Shown: positions 45,384 to 58,300 of the stretch, one piece after another
How the letters are laid out: every line of letters begins with the position of its first letter
How positions within the stretch are numbered: position 1 is the first letter of the stretch
Assembly (NCBI RefSeq): GCF_029227915.1
Contig: NC_079889.1
Coordinates: 5,334,001-5,394,000 of the forward strand
Length of the DNA: 60,000 nucleotides
Reading direction: 5' to 3'
Source of the DNA: Hydractinia symbiolongicarpus
Taxonomy: Eukaryota > Cnidaria > Hydrozoa > Anthoathecata > Hydractiniidae
The notes under the pieces: model-generated
What the model was told of the DNA's origin: nothing
Database searches by the model: none
What the model saw: only the letters and a program-made list of their open reading frames with translations
Translations under genes and position numbers: made by a program

Positions 45384-45890
45384 CACATAAACGGAAAATG
45401 TTACGTAAAATGTTACGTAAAGTCAAAAAAAATGTTTCATTCATTTTGACTGGCAAAGTTTTTTTCAAAAATGGCGGCATTCAACAAGCACCACATGATA
45501 GCAACTGTTCTTATTATTTTAAAAAGAAGGCGTCGCCGTCGTCAAAAGAGGGCTGATGAAGCTGGTCATAAAAGAAGAAGATTTTGGGTAAGACCTACAA
45601 ACATGGATAGACTTCATAGTGGTGCAATTATTTATTTACAATCGTGGACAGTTCTTCGTCGTTTCACGCCATTTCTAGTTCGAAATGCTGTTCGAACGCG
45701 ATTGCATATTTTTTCCCCTTCTTTTTGCTTACTCACGCAAGGAAATCCACGTAATCACTTACGGAATTCCGGAAGGGTTTACGTAATTTTCGTAAGGCAT
45801 GTCACATGTACGTAAATATTTTACGTAATGTAAGAGAATGAATGAACACAATCTTCTTACGTAAAAAATTACGTTTATGTGAATGCGGCT
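45384..45890 (+). mobile_element. Deleted Harbinger-like element
   Basis: Inverted ends: CACATAAACG ... TTACGTAA on the left, and the right end reads in reverse TTCACATAAACGTAATTTTT then TTACGTAA and TTCATTCATT. The right boundary GCGGCT|TTAAGG would fit a TTA/TAA target duplication. An ORF at 45471-45815 begins MAAFNKHHMI, has an Arg/Lys run and the word KRRRFWVRP, which resembles the N-terminus of PIF/Harbinger transposases, then loses resemblance. The catalytic region is absent, so this is an internally deleted copy. Confidence 0.5.
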
Positions 45891-46212
45891 TTAAGGTGGT
45901 TTATTTTTTGACGGAACAAAGTCTAAAGTCGATCGAAATAACAACAAAGTTATTATAAGTTATCAAAATTAAATTACTAATATATATAATACTATTAAAA
46001 ATTCTATTAAAAATTCTACTATTAAAACTCCGTCACCAAGATGTGTGTTCAACCACACCTAATTTTTTCTCATAGAATCCCAGTTTTCAATTATCAAACT
46101 TAATGGCTTGTAGACAGGTTAAGCTTTTACAATCCTATATTGTAATCAATAATAAAATGCTCTACATGTTCTATTAAGAGATAGGAAAATGTTTCTTCTA
46201 GCGCAGTCGTGT

Positions 46213-46560
46213 GCGCGTACAACAGTGCCGTCACGGCAACCCCCAGCAAAGTCAACGACAATCCCCTATTAGTCACCTCACCCATCCAAGACCATCCCAT
46301 ATTAATCTACATAAGACCTACTATTTATCATAATGACGTCATCAAGATTCTAGCGCAATTCCCTAATAATCAACGCGCATACAGGGGAATTTCCCTGATA
46401 TTCATCAAAAATCAACGCATGCGCATACAACAGTGACGTCACAAAAAATCTCCATCATGCAGTGCCTAGTCATGTATATCAAGGTTAAGTCCCTATAATA
46501 CAAAAATGAGTCAAAAGGGAAATTCCCTGATATTCATCAAAAAATCAACGCATGCGCAAT
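46213..46560. repeat. Interleaved direct repeats with CRE-like palindromes before the Polinton polymerase
   Basis: GCGC(G/A)TACAACAGTG at 46213 and 46421. A block of about 42 bp (GAATTTCCCTGATATTCATC and on, to CAACGCATGCGCA) at 46384-46425 and again at 46518-46559. TGACGTCA, the CREB/ATF site, occurs at 46334-46341 and 46434-46441. Probably 5' flank or terminal sequence of the viral-type element that follows. Confidence 0.75.
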
Positions 46561-46629
46561 AAAGACACGCTAGGTCGAGCAGAATGAAATCATCCGACAA
46601 ACAAAAAAATTCTATATAATAAAGAGAGA

Positions 46630-48646
46630 ATGGAATTATACACTGTCATACAATTACGTGATATTGCAAAAGGTCGTGGATTAACAGGGTATTATAGGCT
46701 ATGTAAAGCTGAATTAATTAGCTTATTAGAGGATGTACCACGGAGGCCACCTAAAGAACTGGCTAAGCCCATAATAACGGGGGATATGGGTATCTTCGAG
46801 AAGCAGGAGATGGTAAAGAACCGTCCAACTATCGGGGGTAAAATCGGGGAGTGGTACAACTTGGTATTGCCCCCATCCCAGATGGACGCCTTCGAGAAAC
46901 AGGAACTGTCGAAAAATCGTTCCGTTGTAAGGGATAAGATGCAGGAATTGTACAACTGGCTAGTTGATGCTGTTCCAAAGCCTATAAAAGAAGGGGTCAT
47001 GAGTAATTATGGAGATGGTGATGGAGATCTATTGCAGGGTAGCAAATACAAGACCTACGCTGCATGATGAGGTCGAACAGGAGGCTAACGAGGACTATCT
47101 ACATGAACAGGGCAAGATTTTACCCCCCAGGAACATAAGCATGCCCACCATAGGACTTTCCGAAGTTTCCGCATTCCCGGTATAGAAGGAGCGGACGTCG
47201 ACGGGTATATAGGGATGGTGCGACCAAACGTGAAAACCTTAGTTGAGGGGCAGGTAGAAGATATGGGGTCAGCAAAGATACAGCTGTCACTATGGATACA
47301 TTGGAGGAAGCCAATAGAGGGAACCAAAGACAAGTATGAGGAGGCGAATAAAGCCCTCCATAGTAATATGGCCTCGGTATTCTAGGGTAGCAACGTAGAT
47401 GATATGCTGAATACGATGTTTGCCCAGGTTAAAACACATGTGGAAAATCCTGCATTCCCCAAAAGTGGCTTTACAATCGGTCGAATACTACACCTTGATG
47501 TAGATTTCCATAAATTGAAACTAACAAGAGGCTCATCGTACATCAAACTACCTAAGTGGATAGCTTTGAAAAAGGCAATTATTAATCCAAATAATGAAGA
47601 TGAGGAGTGCTTCAAATGGGCTGTTATAGCATCCCTGCATTATGAAGAGATTGAAAAAGACTCACAAAAAATAGGCAAGCTGAAACCCTACGTAGGCCTA
47701 TACAATTGGGAGGGTATAGAGTTTCCAACATGCATCAAAAGCATATATAAGTTTGAGGAGAACAATAAGGGGATTGCAGTAAACGTCCTATACATAACCG
47801 GAAAAAAGATCAACATACTACATCGATCGGTGCACAACGGACGTACCAAGGTGGTGACCCTATTGCTTATCGCAGATGTTAAAAAACTCACTATACAGCT
47901 GTCAAGCGTTTATCGAGGCTCCCGGGCAAAGAGATCTCAAATAATAGGAATGCAATGCACTTCTGCCTAACTGCCTACAGGGCTTCCCCCCAGCCGAATC
48001 GAGGGATAAGCATTATAGGTATTGCATCGACTACGGGGCTGTTGAAATTACAATGCCAAGAGAGTCCGAAAAATGGTTATTCTACAGAGATGGTCAGATG
48101 CAATTTAAGGTACCCTTTGCAATATATGCCGATTTTGAAAGCTTATTAATACCAATGGAAGAGGATGCTAGGGAGACCAAGACTAAAAGGCTGAGCAAGC
48201 ACGTACCTTCTGGATGGTGTACCTATAGCACATTTGCCTATAGGGAGGTACTAGATCCCCTAACGGTATGCCGCGGCAAGGACTGCGTTACCCGCTTTGT
48301 CAACCATCTGGAGGATGAGGTGTATAACTGTAACTATAATAACTATAATACCTACCCCCAGCAGGACATGAAGCCCCTAACGAAGATCCTAAAAAGAGAA
48401 CATGATGAGGCATCGGAATGCCATATCTGTCTAAAGCCCTTCGATGACGTCAAGAATAACCGTAAAGTCAGGGACCATTGCCACTATACCGGGTTATATA
48501 GGGGTGCAGCGCATAACAGCTGTAATCTCAAATACAAGATACCCAGCCACATACCCGTGATATTTCACAACCTTTCGGGATATGACGCCCATCTGTTTAT
48601 AAGGGAACTGGGTGAAAAATATAATACTCAGGACATGTATTGTTGA
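46630..48646 (+). pseudogene. Truncated, broken Polinton/Maverick-type DNA polymerase B
   Basis: An N-terminal SAP-like motif (YTVIQLRDIAKGRGLTGYYR) opens an ORF to 47067. The frame then changes, and a stop near 47384 interrupts it. It resumes at 47404-47970 (ALKKAIINPNNEDEECFKW, NWEGIEFPTCIKSIYKFEEN), and again at 48053-48646. The last piece has the exonuclease I motif YADFES, a Cys/His cluster (CHIC ... RDHCHYTG) and the exonuclease II motif HNLSGYDAHLF. The gene then stops at 48644-48646: exonuclease III and the polymerase motifs are missing, so no working polymerase can be made. This is the protein-primed family B enzyme of Polintons and related linear elements. No integrase, capsid or ATPase gene is seen nearby. 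Confidence 0.88.
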
Positions 48647-49302
48647 AAACACAGAGAAGTACATATCTTGTAAAATTTAAATATCATTAAGTATAAAAAG
48701 TTTCAAATAAATTCTTATTTACCGCGCTTTTTTTTCAATATTTTTTTCTTCTAATTAATAACACGTGATTTGATATTCGAAATTTTATTATTTTTTTAAG
48801 TCCAAAATAATTTTTTTACGGTAACATCTACATTGCTATTTTCGGGAAATTCAATTTTCAAAAAATAAAGGTTAAGATCGTGTCACGAACTGTCACAAAA
48901 AATGAAAAGATGGGAAACACAAAAGTAAAAGAAATATAAGAAAATATATATTTTTAAAATGAAATAATTTTTTTTACAAAATAAACAAAACCAATAGCCG
49001 GTCCTAAACGTATTTCCACAGAAAAAGTTTTATTTATTCTAAACTTTTCGATATTGTCTCTATGTTAAAGTTATGTAGGTGTTAGAAAAAGATATATTTA
49101 TGTGAAACTGTGTTGAAAATTAACAAAGTTATAATAATATTCCACACAGTACATGTAAAGTTTTCTTGAAAATAATTTGCAGCGAACACAACAAAAAAAC
49201 AAACAATTAAACGGCTAAACTAACTTATAAAATAAGAACAAAAAAGAAGTAAAAAAAACAACAAACGAAAATAGTATATAAAATATGATCTCTGCGTTAT
49301 TT
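48647..49302. other. AT-rich spacer, 3' flank of the ALDH gene
   Basis: No coding sequence seen. TTTATT at 49029-49034 (AATAAA on the minus strand) lies about 270 bp beyond the ALDH stop codon and may be its poly(A) signal. Confidence 0.45.
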
Positions 49303-52300
49303 TCAACATGCGTCTTTTAGCTTCATTGTGACCTAATAAAAACAGGATTTGTGACAGAAAACGTTTCCAACATCGAATCCAAAACTTACATTGTTGCACA
49401 AAAGTTTAGCTACAACGCGTTTCTTTTTTACTTTGGTTTGCTGTGATTAATTGCTTTTCACGGGCCAGATCGCACGGAAAAATCCAGGCGAATTTAAAAA
49501 AGGCATAAAATAGCTACTAGTTCGTTCCAAAAACTGCGGACAGTCTGTCATATGATTCCTGTACCATGCCTATTGTTTAATTTAAAGAAAGTGGTCTGCA
49601 AGAATGTAGTACTCAGCTCGTTGTTTAGAACATATACTGGATATTTTAGACTAAAAGAAGTCGGCTATGACTCGTTTGTTGTAATTTTCAAAATTGAAAG
49701 TGGGAAAATAATTAAAGAAATTTTAAATTTACTTACTGTTTTCACTTCTGTGTACTCCTTCAAAGCATACTCGCCACTAAAAACAGAAACCAACACTCTT
49801 CAGTATTAGCTATACCATGAACCAGCATACATAGTTTAAAGCAATACTTTTTAATGACATTTGTCATAAAAACAATGTTAATGTTGAACTGAGTATTCAC
49901 TAAATCGAAAAGATTCTCCTTGTACCTCGCATTATAAGAAACCTTATTTCGGCTACCTTATACCAACATAAATTCTGGAACTAAACAGTTTTTAAAACGC
50001 AAGAACTGACACATGTCTCGGCTCCGTAAAAACTATATCAGCAAAGACTGAATAATATATACAAACAAAGGCCTACGGATCCCAGGGACGTTGGGAAATA
50101 CATACAGTAATCTAACGAGTACATTGGATTAAAAAAAACTTTAACAAATGTTTTATTTCTTTGTTTGTATAAGGATATATGCTAATACAATATAAACTGT
50201 TTTGTCTATCTATACGGAGAAATATTACCCGAGGTCGAATGTATAGACCGAGCTTGCGAGGTGGATACGCTGACCGAGGCTAATATTTTTTTAAAAGTGA
50301 TAGATAAAAATAGTTTACATTGTATTTATTAACTGAGAGCTATTTTGTTTAGGTTTGTAGAAAACAGGATTATTTTCTAAACATTTACTTGTGACAAGGC
50401 TTCCACATGACGAGTCTCATAAGCATTAATCATTTCTTCAAAAACAATCTCAATCGTCGAAGCTGTGAAATCTTGACGTCGTCTGCTTAGATTTGCTGGC
50501 AACTAAAAGTCGCTGTTTTTATTGTCGATTGTAAAAACCTTTTCTATATTCCGCAAAATTTAATTCCAATTAACTAGTTAAATGGTTGCTATGCCTGTAC
50601 GGCCTCCGTAGCTTAAAAAGGAGCTTTAAAAGCGCTGAACCCTCTTTGCAGAACCGTCAAAAACAAAAGTAATAATAGGAACTAAACAGGCTATCCTGAG
50701 ACAAACAAACAAGCGAAATATATGAATAATTTATCTTTAGCTAGAATTTGTCACAACTAAATTGACCACCTTTTTTTGAACAAACGTTTCGTAGTTAATT
50801 AAATAGCACAACGTAAAATTTATTCGTCAACAGCCTAATTTCATAAAAGGTTTAGATTGTTGCAAAACATACTTACAGTTCCCTTCCTTGTCCCGATTTT
50901 TTGAATCCACCAAATGGAGTTTGCGCAGTGACATAGTCGTATGTGTTAACCCTACGAACAAAATGAATTTAGCTTTTTGTAATATCTACTTTTCGTTGTG
51001 TCGTGAACAAAAAGAATTGGGCTGTGCATAATGAAGTATTGGGACTTTTCACCAATTTCTATCTTTTTTTGGTTCATGAGGCTACAGGCAAAAAATCCAT
51101 TCTAATATCAGAAGTTTAGTGTAAGGTAGTTATCTTGATAATGCTTCCTCACTTTCAAAGCTTACTACACAAACACATGCATTGCAGTTAAAAGCTTGCA
51201 TTATACATGCGAGCAACTTTTAAACAAAGGGAATATTACAGAAGGAATTAGACGTATGAATTAAAAAAAGCGATGGCAGATGATATCAAATAAAATAAGT
51301 AATTTAAACTTACCATACTGAACCAGCCTGGACACCTTTCACTATTTTCATTGCCTTGTTAATATCGTTAGTCAACACACCAGCTGCTAAACCAAACGTT
51401 GTGTCATTCGCTCTTTCAATAACTTCGTCAACGGTTTTAAATTTCAGGATAGATTGAACTGGCCCAAATATCTGTGCAAATAAAATCACACCTGTTGCGG
51501 CAATCATATTAGTACAGACTTTTACAAAACTAGTATATGTTCTTCTGTGTAAATTTACCAAAAGTAATAGGGCGCAATGCAAGAAAATTGGTATTTCAAG
51601 CAAGGTAGCAACCCACCTCCTCTCTGGCTATCTTCATTTTGTCGGAAACATCCGCAAACACAGTAGGCTGGACAAAATAACCTTCATCACCAATATTGCT
51701 TCCACCACATTTCAAGGTAGCACCTTCGCTTTTCCCAGAGTTGATCATACCAAGCACTTTTTCGTATTGGGCTTTGTCCACCTATACAGTGAATAACATG
51801 TTTTTATCTACATCGTGCTTAACAGAGAGCTTATACATTGATTCATACACTCATTCATACACTTATTCATACACTCATTGATACACTCATTCATACACTT
51901 ATTCATAGCTTCAACACTAAACCTAATGTCTCAGTCACACGCAGAATAGTAGAACAGCTAAAAAATATTAACAAAACCCACATAATTTAGAATGTGTTAA
52001 AATTGATTTTGTTAACATTATGTTTTCAATATCAGTAAATACATATGTTCATGTGTACATTCAAGTTCGTGAACAAGACATACACAAGACACAATGGCAT
52101 CATGTTTTGAGTACGACTGCAAATCTGACCAAATATCAGCGGCATTTTTAAAAGTAAATTATTTCATCGTGCGCAATAAAACCCTTCAATGCTTCAAGTA
52201 GATTGTGTTAATTTTTGTGAATTCTTTAAGTCTTGCAAGAACAAGAATGGATTACACTGGCCTATTTCTCATTCATAATCACAATCGCAGTTGTATTTTT

Positions 52301-55300
52301 GACGAAAGGAAACACAAATAGGACAACTTATCAGTTTTTTATTAGGTTTATTTTCAGCAGTGTTTTTCAATTTAAAATGGTCTGTTTCTAAAGAGTCTTA
52401 GAAATTATATTATGTTTACCTTAACGTGAGGGACATTATATCACCGATTCTTTCAGATGGTGAAGATTTGGAAATTAATGTCATTAAAACTGGCGGGTTT
52501 AATTATTTTTTGTGTCATACATTTACACGAAATAAAACAAAGTCATTGGGCTAAAAAGCAAAGAAGATAATCAACATTCTTTATTCAATTTCGCGCGTTA
52601 TACAGGGCTAACGTTGAGATCTTAACCCCGATTTTCACGAGTTCCCTTAAAGCGATCTATCATCATTTAACGCTTTCTCAAAATGAGAAAAACTTTTACG
52701 AAATTTATAAAATAAAAAGAAACAAAAAGCCTACCAAAGGACCCTGCTCTGTTTCCTTCTTCCATGGATCGCCAACCTTTCGCTGAGCAGCCATTTCAAC
52801 AGCCTTCGCAACAAATTCTTCATAAATATCTTCGTGGACAAAAGTACGTGAGCCAGCACAACAGTTTTGACCATGGTTGGCAAACAAGGCAGCGTGCGCA
52901 ACTTCAGCAGCCCAGGGTACTATAACAAATATAGCAGATCACTATAAATTTCATTGAATACTGGGTAAATTTAAATGGTAATTTCAGTTTAATGAACTTA
53001 TAAACAAATTTTTAATCTTGGTTTTTAATAAAAAAATCTTTTGCCCCGCAACTCACGTGGCATATATATGCAGTACGAAAGGTTTTTAAGGAATACCTTT
53101 TACTGCAACTGTCTTGCTTCAAGCGTACTAAAAGCCTCTTGACGCATTGAAATTATCTTTTAACTATTGCAGCTATTTATAATTTCGAATGCAAATTGAA
53201 CCATTATACAATCCGTTTTTTCTAAAACCTTAGATTAAATTTAGTAAATCTTATGAACTTCTCCATAACTTGGTCTTCTAAAGCAATCGATATTGCCAAG
53301 ACAGACATGTTCAAAAAGGAAGGAATAATTGAAGAAAACATATATCCAACATCAGGACATGTCTTCAAAATTTCGCAACCTCTTCCCAACAACGTTTTCT
53401 CTGACGGTATGCGAATTTCAAGGATATGCAAGCTTACTATCAACATCTGGGAAGATAATCAATGGACTTTTTCCACCAAGTTCCAATGTTACTCTCTTCA
53501 AATTTGATTTAGCTGCTGCTTCCATTACTATGTGTCCAACCTATAAAATTTTAACAGACTAATGTATTTCACAAATTGGAATTTTTGTATTCCTAGTCAA
53601 AAGACGTTCTACACCACCTAAATCTCTTTCCGTCTAAGCTACCTAATGGTTGTAGCTACCTCTTATCAACGACTTTTACAAAACCTTATACCTCCACAGA
53701 TCCAGTGAATGCCACTTTATCAATATCCATATGTGATGAGATCGCACCACCCGCTGTTGGTCCATAGCCCGGGATGACATTCAGTACTCCAGGAGGAAAT
53801 TCAGCCTAAAATGTTGGAATGAGTTAAATATATAAGGTGAAATCACCTTAACGGTAACTATGACTTGTTCATAGTTCTTGAGTTGGTTTTGCAACCATCC
53901 ACAAAATGTGTGATGATAAATTTCCAAGTTTCCCTTACAAGTAATTAAGTAGGTCATCTTTATATTAGATATACAGTTAAGCAAACGTGTTAAAAAGTGT
54001 TAAAAAGTGCAACTAGCACAATCTAAATGCTCCTTACCTAACCTATGCATCTAAAGAAATGAGGATTAGCAAGTGAATACTTTTTGCCAACTTTGTAAAA
54101 TGGCAGAAAAGGTGCGATTGTTTTAATTTTTACTGACAGCTTAAACACGTTGCAAACATTTTACTGTTTAGTTCACTAGCAATAACAAATTAAGCCTTCC
54201 ATGAAGCCAATACTGTTATTTAATGATAAAAACAATGTGTGTTGCAGCAGACTAGACTATGACCCAAAGTTTTCAAGTTTTTTTAGATGATTGACTTCTT
54301 TAGTATAAATAACATTAAATAACTAAGCCCAGGTTTGCAACACAGTGAGTTCAAAGGTCCCATTTCACCTAAGATAATAGTTTGTACACCTTTATGGAAC
54401 ATTTTTGTTTTCTTTTACTGGATTTGAAATAAAAAAAACACAACAGTTCGGTGTAGATTTGGGTATCTTTCAGGAGGTTTTTGATAACCTTCAATTTAAA
54501 GGATTTTTTTAGCTACGCAAGAACCAAGTCAAAAGCCAAGTTGTGTTTGTAAAATATATATACCTCTTTTACCAAAGCACAGCAATGCAAAGCAGTGAGA
54601 GGTGTTTGCTCTGCTGGTTTTAAAACAATTGTGCAACCAGTTGCAAGTGCTGGCCCCAATTTCCAAATCATCATCGATAGGGGAAAATTCCACTAAAAAA
54701 TAAAATGGGAAACTTCTTTTCATAGCGGCCTAAGAGACTTAAATGAAACAAAGGTTTGGTTCATACTGGAACATGTATGCCTGTTATAAAATTAGTTGAT
54801 AACTACTTATCGGGATCTAAATATTTATATTTTATTTCTTAAAGATTTCAAAAATGGTTCTTATAGGTATCGTAACATGGACAGATCTTATAAAACACTG
54901 TGTTGCATCAAGGAAAAAACAACAGAACAAAAAACAAAAAATAATTAAATCTCATGATTACTGGTATAATCTGTCCACATACACCAACAGGTTCATGTTG
55001 CGTAAAACAATATACCCCGCCGTCTAAAAAATAAGAAATTTGACTTTATGACAGGGACTAATTATCACCACTAAGAGGTATAAGTAAAAACAAATACTGT
55101 ATATACATGACAGTGGAGCCCTCTTTAAAACTGTGTTTATTTCCTGTGAAGAAAATAAACTTTGTATTTTTTAAAAAATTTTTTATTAATTTGAAATTTA
55201 AAAGTGTTGGTAAATTATGTGAATTTATGACGTCCTCAATTAACTCTTAAACTTGCAGCTGCTGTTATCAATAACAACGATAACAACCAAACATTAAAAT

Positions 55301-58300
55301 CATGCAAAAGTTTAAAACTTAAAACTGTTAAATACAACCCTCACTATGGGTTATAGTTGATATAATGTGTTAGTGTAATTTCTATATGTCTGAACAATCA
55401 AGGTTTTTTAAAATAACAAATTCCTCAAAAACATTTCAAGCTCTTTCATATGAACTCAACTGATTTTCCATTGGGGGTAAGCTTTAACAATGATGAACTC
55501 TATTACCCTCATTACTAAAATATAAAGTAAAAACATAAAATATAGTCAGACTAATGTCTTCCATATACCTGCAGGAATTGTTTTTCCACATATTTTGTCC
55601 GTCCAGCCAGCATAATATCTCAACACATCCACACAATGCTCAACGTCACTAACTGAGTCTGCAAAAGGTTTGCCATTGTCGAGTGTTTCCAGACTCTATA
55701 AATGGGAAATAGCTAAATTAGCACTAAACATCACAAAGTATTAAGTACAACTCCATGATAAATTAAACTATACGTAAACCTTATATTCCTTACGCACTAA
55801 AACAATTAAACACTAAAAACATCGTAAATTGGATTGTTAAAAAGAAAAACATGTTTATGGCACAATATAGCTTAGTTAATTCTTGCACTCTGTGCAGGAA
55901 ACCGGGGTTTGTTGTCCTTGGCGGGAATTCAATATGGGAGAGTGAATGTTAAGACAGCCCCAGATTAACCCAAGCCATGTGAGGGAAAATGAGGAGACGT
56001 TGGTGGGCTATTATAGATATTGTTAGGAGTTGTCTAATAAAGAGTGAACCCTAGTTAAGACACCCCATCCATAAACCATGGCCCTTTCTGAAAATATTAG
56101 ACCAGGTATATCCCTCGATATTTGCAAGGCTACCCATGTAAAATATGCACATCTATCTATGCAGGATATAGATATGTAAAAAATTTGATAATGAGAGAAA
56201 GAAAAAATGTAAATTGCTATACAAGAAAGCTTAATTTAGAAAAAGTCATGAGAGATAAATTGTTTTTTAGTTTTTATCTTATTAAAGGTTCTTAAAACCT
56301 AGAATTTACAAAATGACTTTACTAAATAACTTACAAAGTACAAAAAGGAACAAAATATATACTTTTAACAATACATTCTTGCCAAAACTAAAAAGTCTTT
56401 ATATAATGTATTTGCCATAAATTTATTGTTAAAGGAGAAACCCAAAATTCTTTCCACACTTCTCTTTAATAATAGTCATCATCTATCTGCCTGTCCGCGA
56501 AAGCCGTGCCTCGTGGCGGAAACACAAAATTTTTAAAATGCGAACCAATTCTAAATGCGATATATTTTTGCCGACTTCGTTTTCACCGCTAACGCGTAAT
56601 ATACTAATCCCGAAGCCTGATTCTTTAAAAAACACTGCATGATTTTCGCGACCAGAAAGAATCCAAGATTTTCGCTTAAAAAAACAATGCATTATATTTT
56701 CGCGGCTGAATAAACGAAAAGCCATTTATTTTGATTCTTAAAAACAATCCAAGATTTTCGCAGGTAAACTTTTTCGCATTTTGATTTTGAAAATAGTGCA
56801 ATGTGTGGTCAGTGTGTGGAAAGGTTTGTGAGCCTGTTTGACTTTTTTATATTCTAAAAGCTTTATATTTTTTAATACTTGTTTATGTTGGTTTCAATGT
56901 TAAGATAAATTTATTGTCATGTTTTTTACGTACAGATCTTAAACGCACCGGTTTTAGGATTTTTGGCGATTTTGAAGGCTAGCCAACTAGCTAGCTAGAG
57001 CCTTACTTTTTACTATTCTGTTTGTTATTAGAGCTTTTTATCCTATCCAACATTTATTTTTATGTTGAGGCTGTAGCTTTTTAGCTAGCTCCTATCTTTG
57101 ACTAAAAGGTGAGAGCTTAAAAATACAGTTTGGCTACATATTCTTGATTCTTGAGCAATAATTCTTGAGCAATAATTAATGCAGTTAGCTAGGTAGCTAG
57201 ATCTTTAATGGTTTTCCTAAAAACTTTTTCTGTAATTAAAATGACTGAGCAATTGTTTTAGCTGGGCAGGTAATGAGAGGCTGTTTCCTGTGTTTTTATT
57301 TAACCGGAAGTTGCAATGAAGTTTTTTTGAAAAAGGATATTACGCCTATATGCCTGTTCAACTCTGTTTAACTGTACTAAGGGGTCATCCCGTTATGACA
57401 ATTAATTTTTCCACTTTCTAGATTTGAGCTAAGAACATATTGTTAGGCCTGTAACTGGCTGTATATATGCTGTTTTGTTATTAGGGTTTATTTTCTCTTT
57501 TGTGAGTTTTATCCCAGCTAACATTGTTTTATGTTTTACATTCACCAACCTGATTTTTACAAAGGTGCAGCTTGGGTAATGTGACTAATATAGCTAAAAA
57601 TTAAAAGTAGCCAAATAGCTACAACCCTCCACAAAAGTAGTGATACAAACAAACCCCATGCTCAATGTCCATGCTGTGACCCTGTTTTTGGAGAAAGGGG
57701 ATCTGGAACAGTGCCTGCTCAACTCCTCTTGTGTCTGCAACATTGACAGAAAATGGGCAGGGAGAACTCCATATTAAGGGACATTTTTGTATTGAAAATC
57801 CACTTGTTTCACAGAATTTTTCTACCCTAAACATATAGATGTTGCCAAAAATTATACAATTTTATATATTTTTTAAGTAGATATGTGTTTAAAAAGTTCT
57901 GAGAACTTCTTTAATAATAAGTGCTAGGACTACTGAAGTAAGCGTAACACAAAAGTCATGTTTATAATTAAAGAGTATCGCACATGATAAAGATTCTTTA
58001 GAAATATTGTAAACTGAGTGTGATTTGCCTATATTTGTCCCTTTATTCAACATTTTAATTCATATTCATATATTTTTAGAAAAAAGGTGTTTGGATATTT
58101 TTCTATTTTATCATTATTTTTACTTTTTGCACTTTTGAACATTTTTTATCTTTTCATTACTTCTGCATGTATTTAACAGATGCATTGGAATTCTATATAG
58201 GCACAATGAAAACATTCAAGTAAAATTTCATTTGGTTAAATATTTGCCGCCTAGCTTGATGAAATCAATTTTTTATGTAGCTTGAATTACTTGCGAAATT

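Noticed and set aside
45233-45556. Repetitive ORFs reading MYEYFCSHV repeats
   Set aside because: They are translation of the 22-bp minisatellite, which is open in several frames.
50376-50470. A further ALDH exon
   Set aside because: The translation does not resemble ALDH, and the true C-terminal exons were found at 49737-49776 and 49303-49332.
53253-53562. Plus-strand ORFs of 77-84 codons
   Set aside because: They are antisense to the ALDH exon 53438-53540 and its intron.
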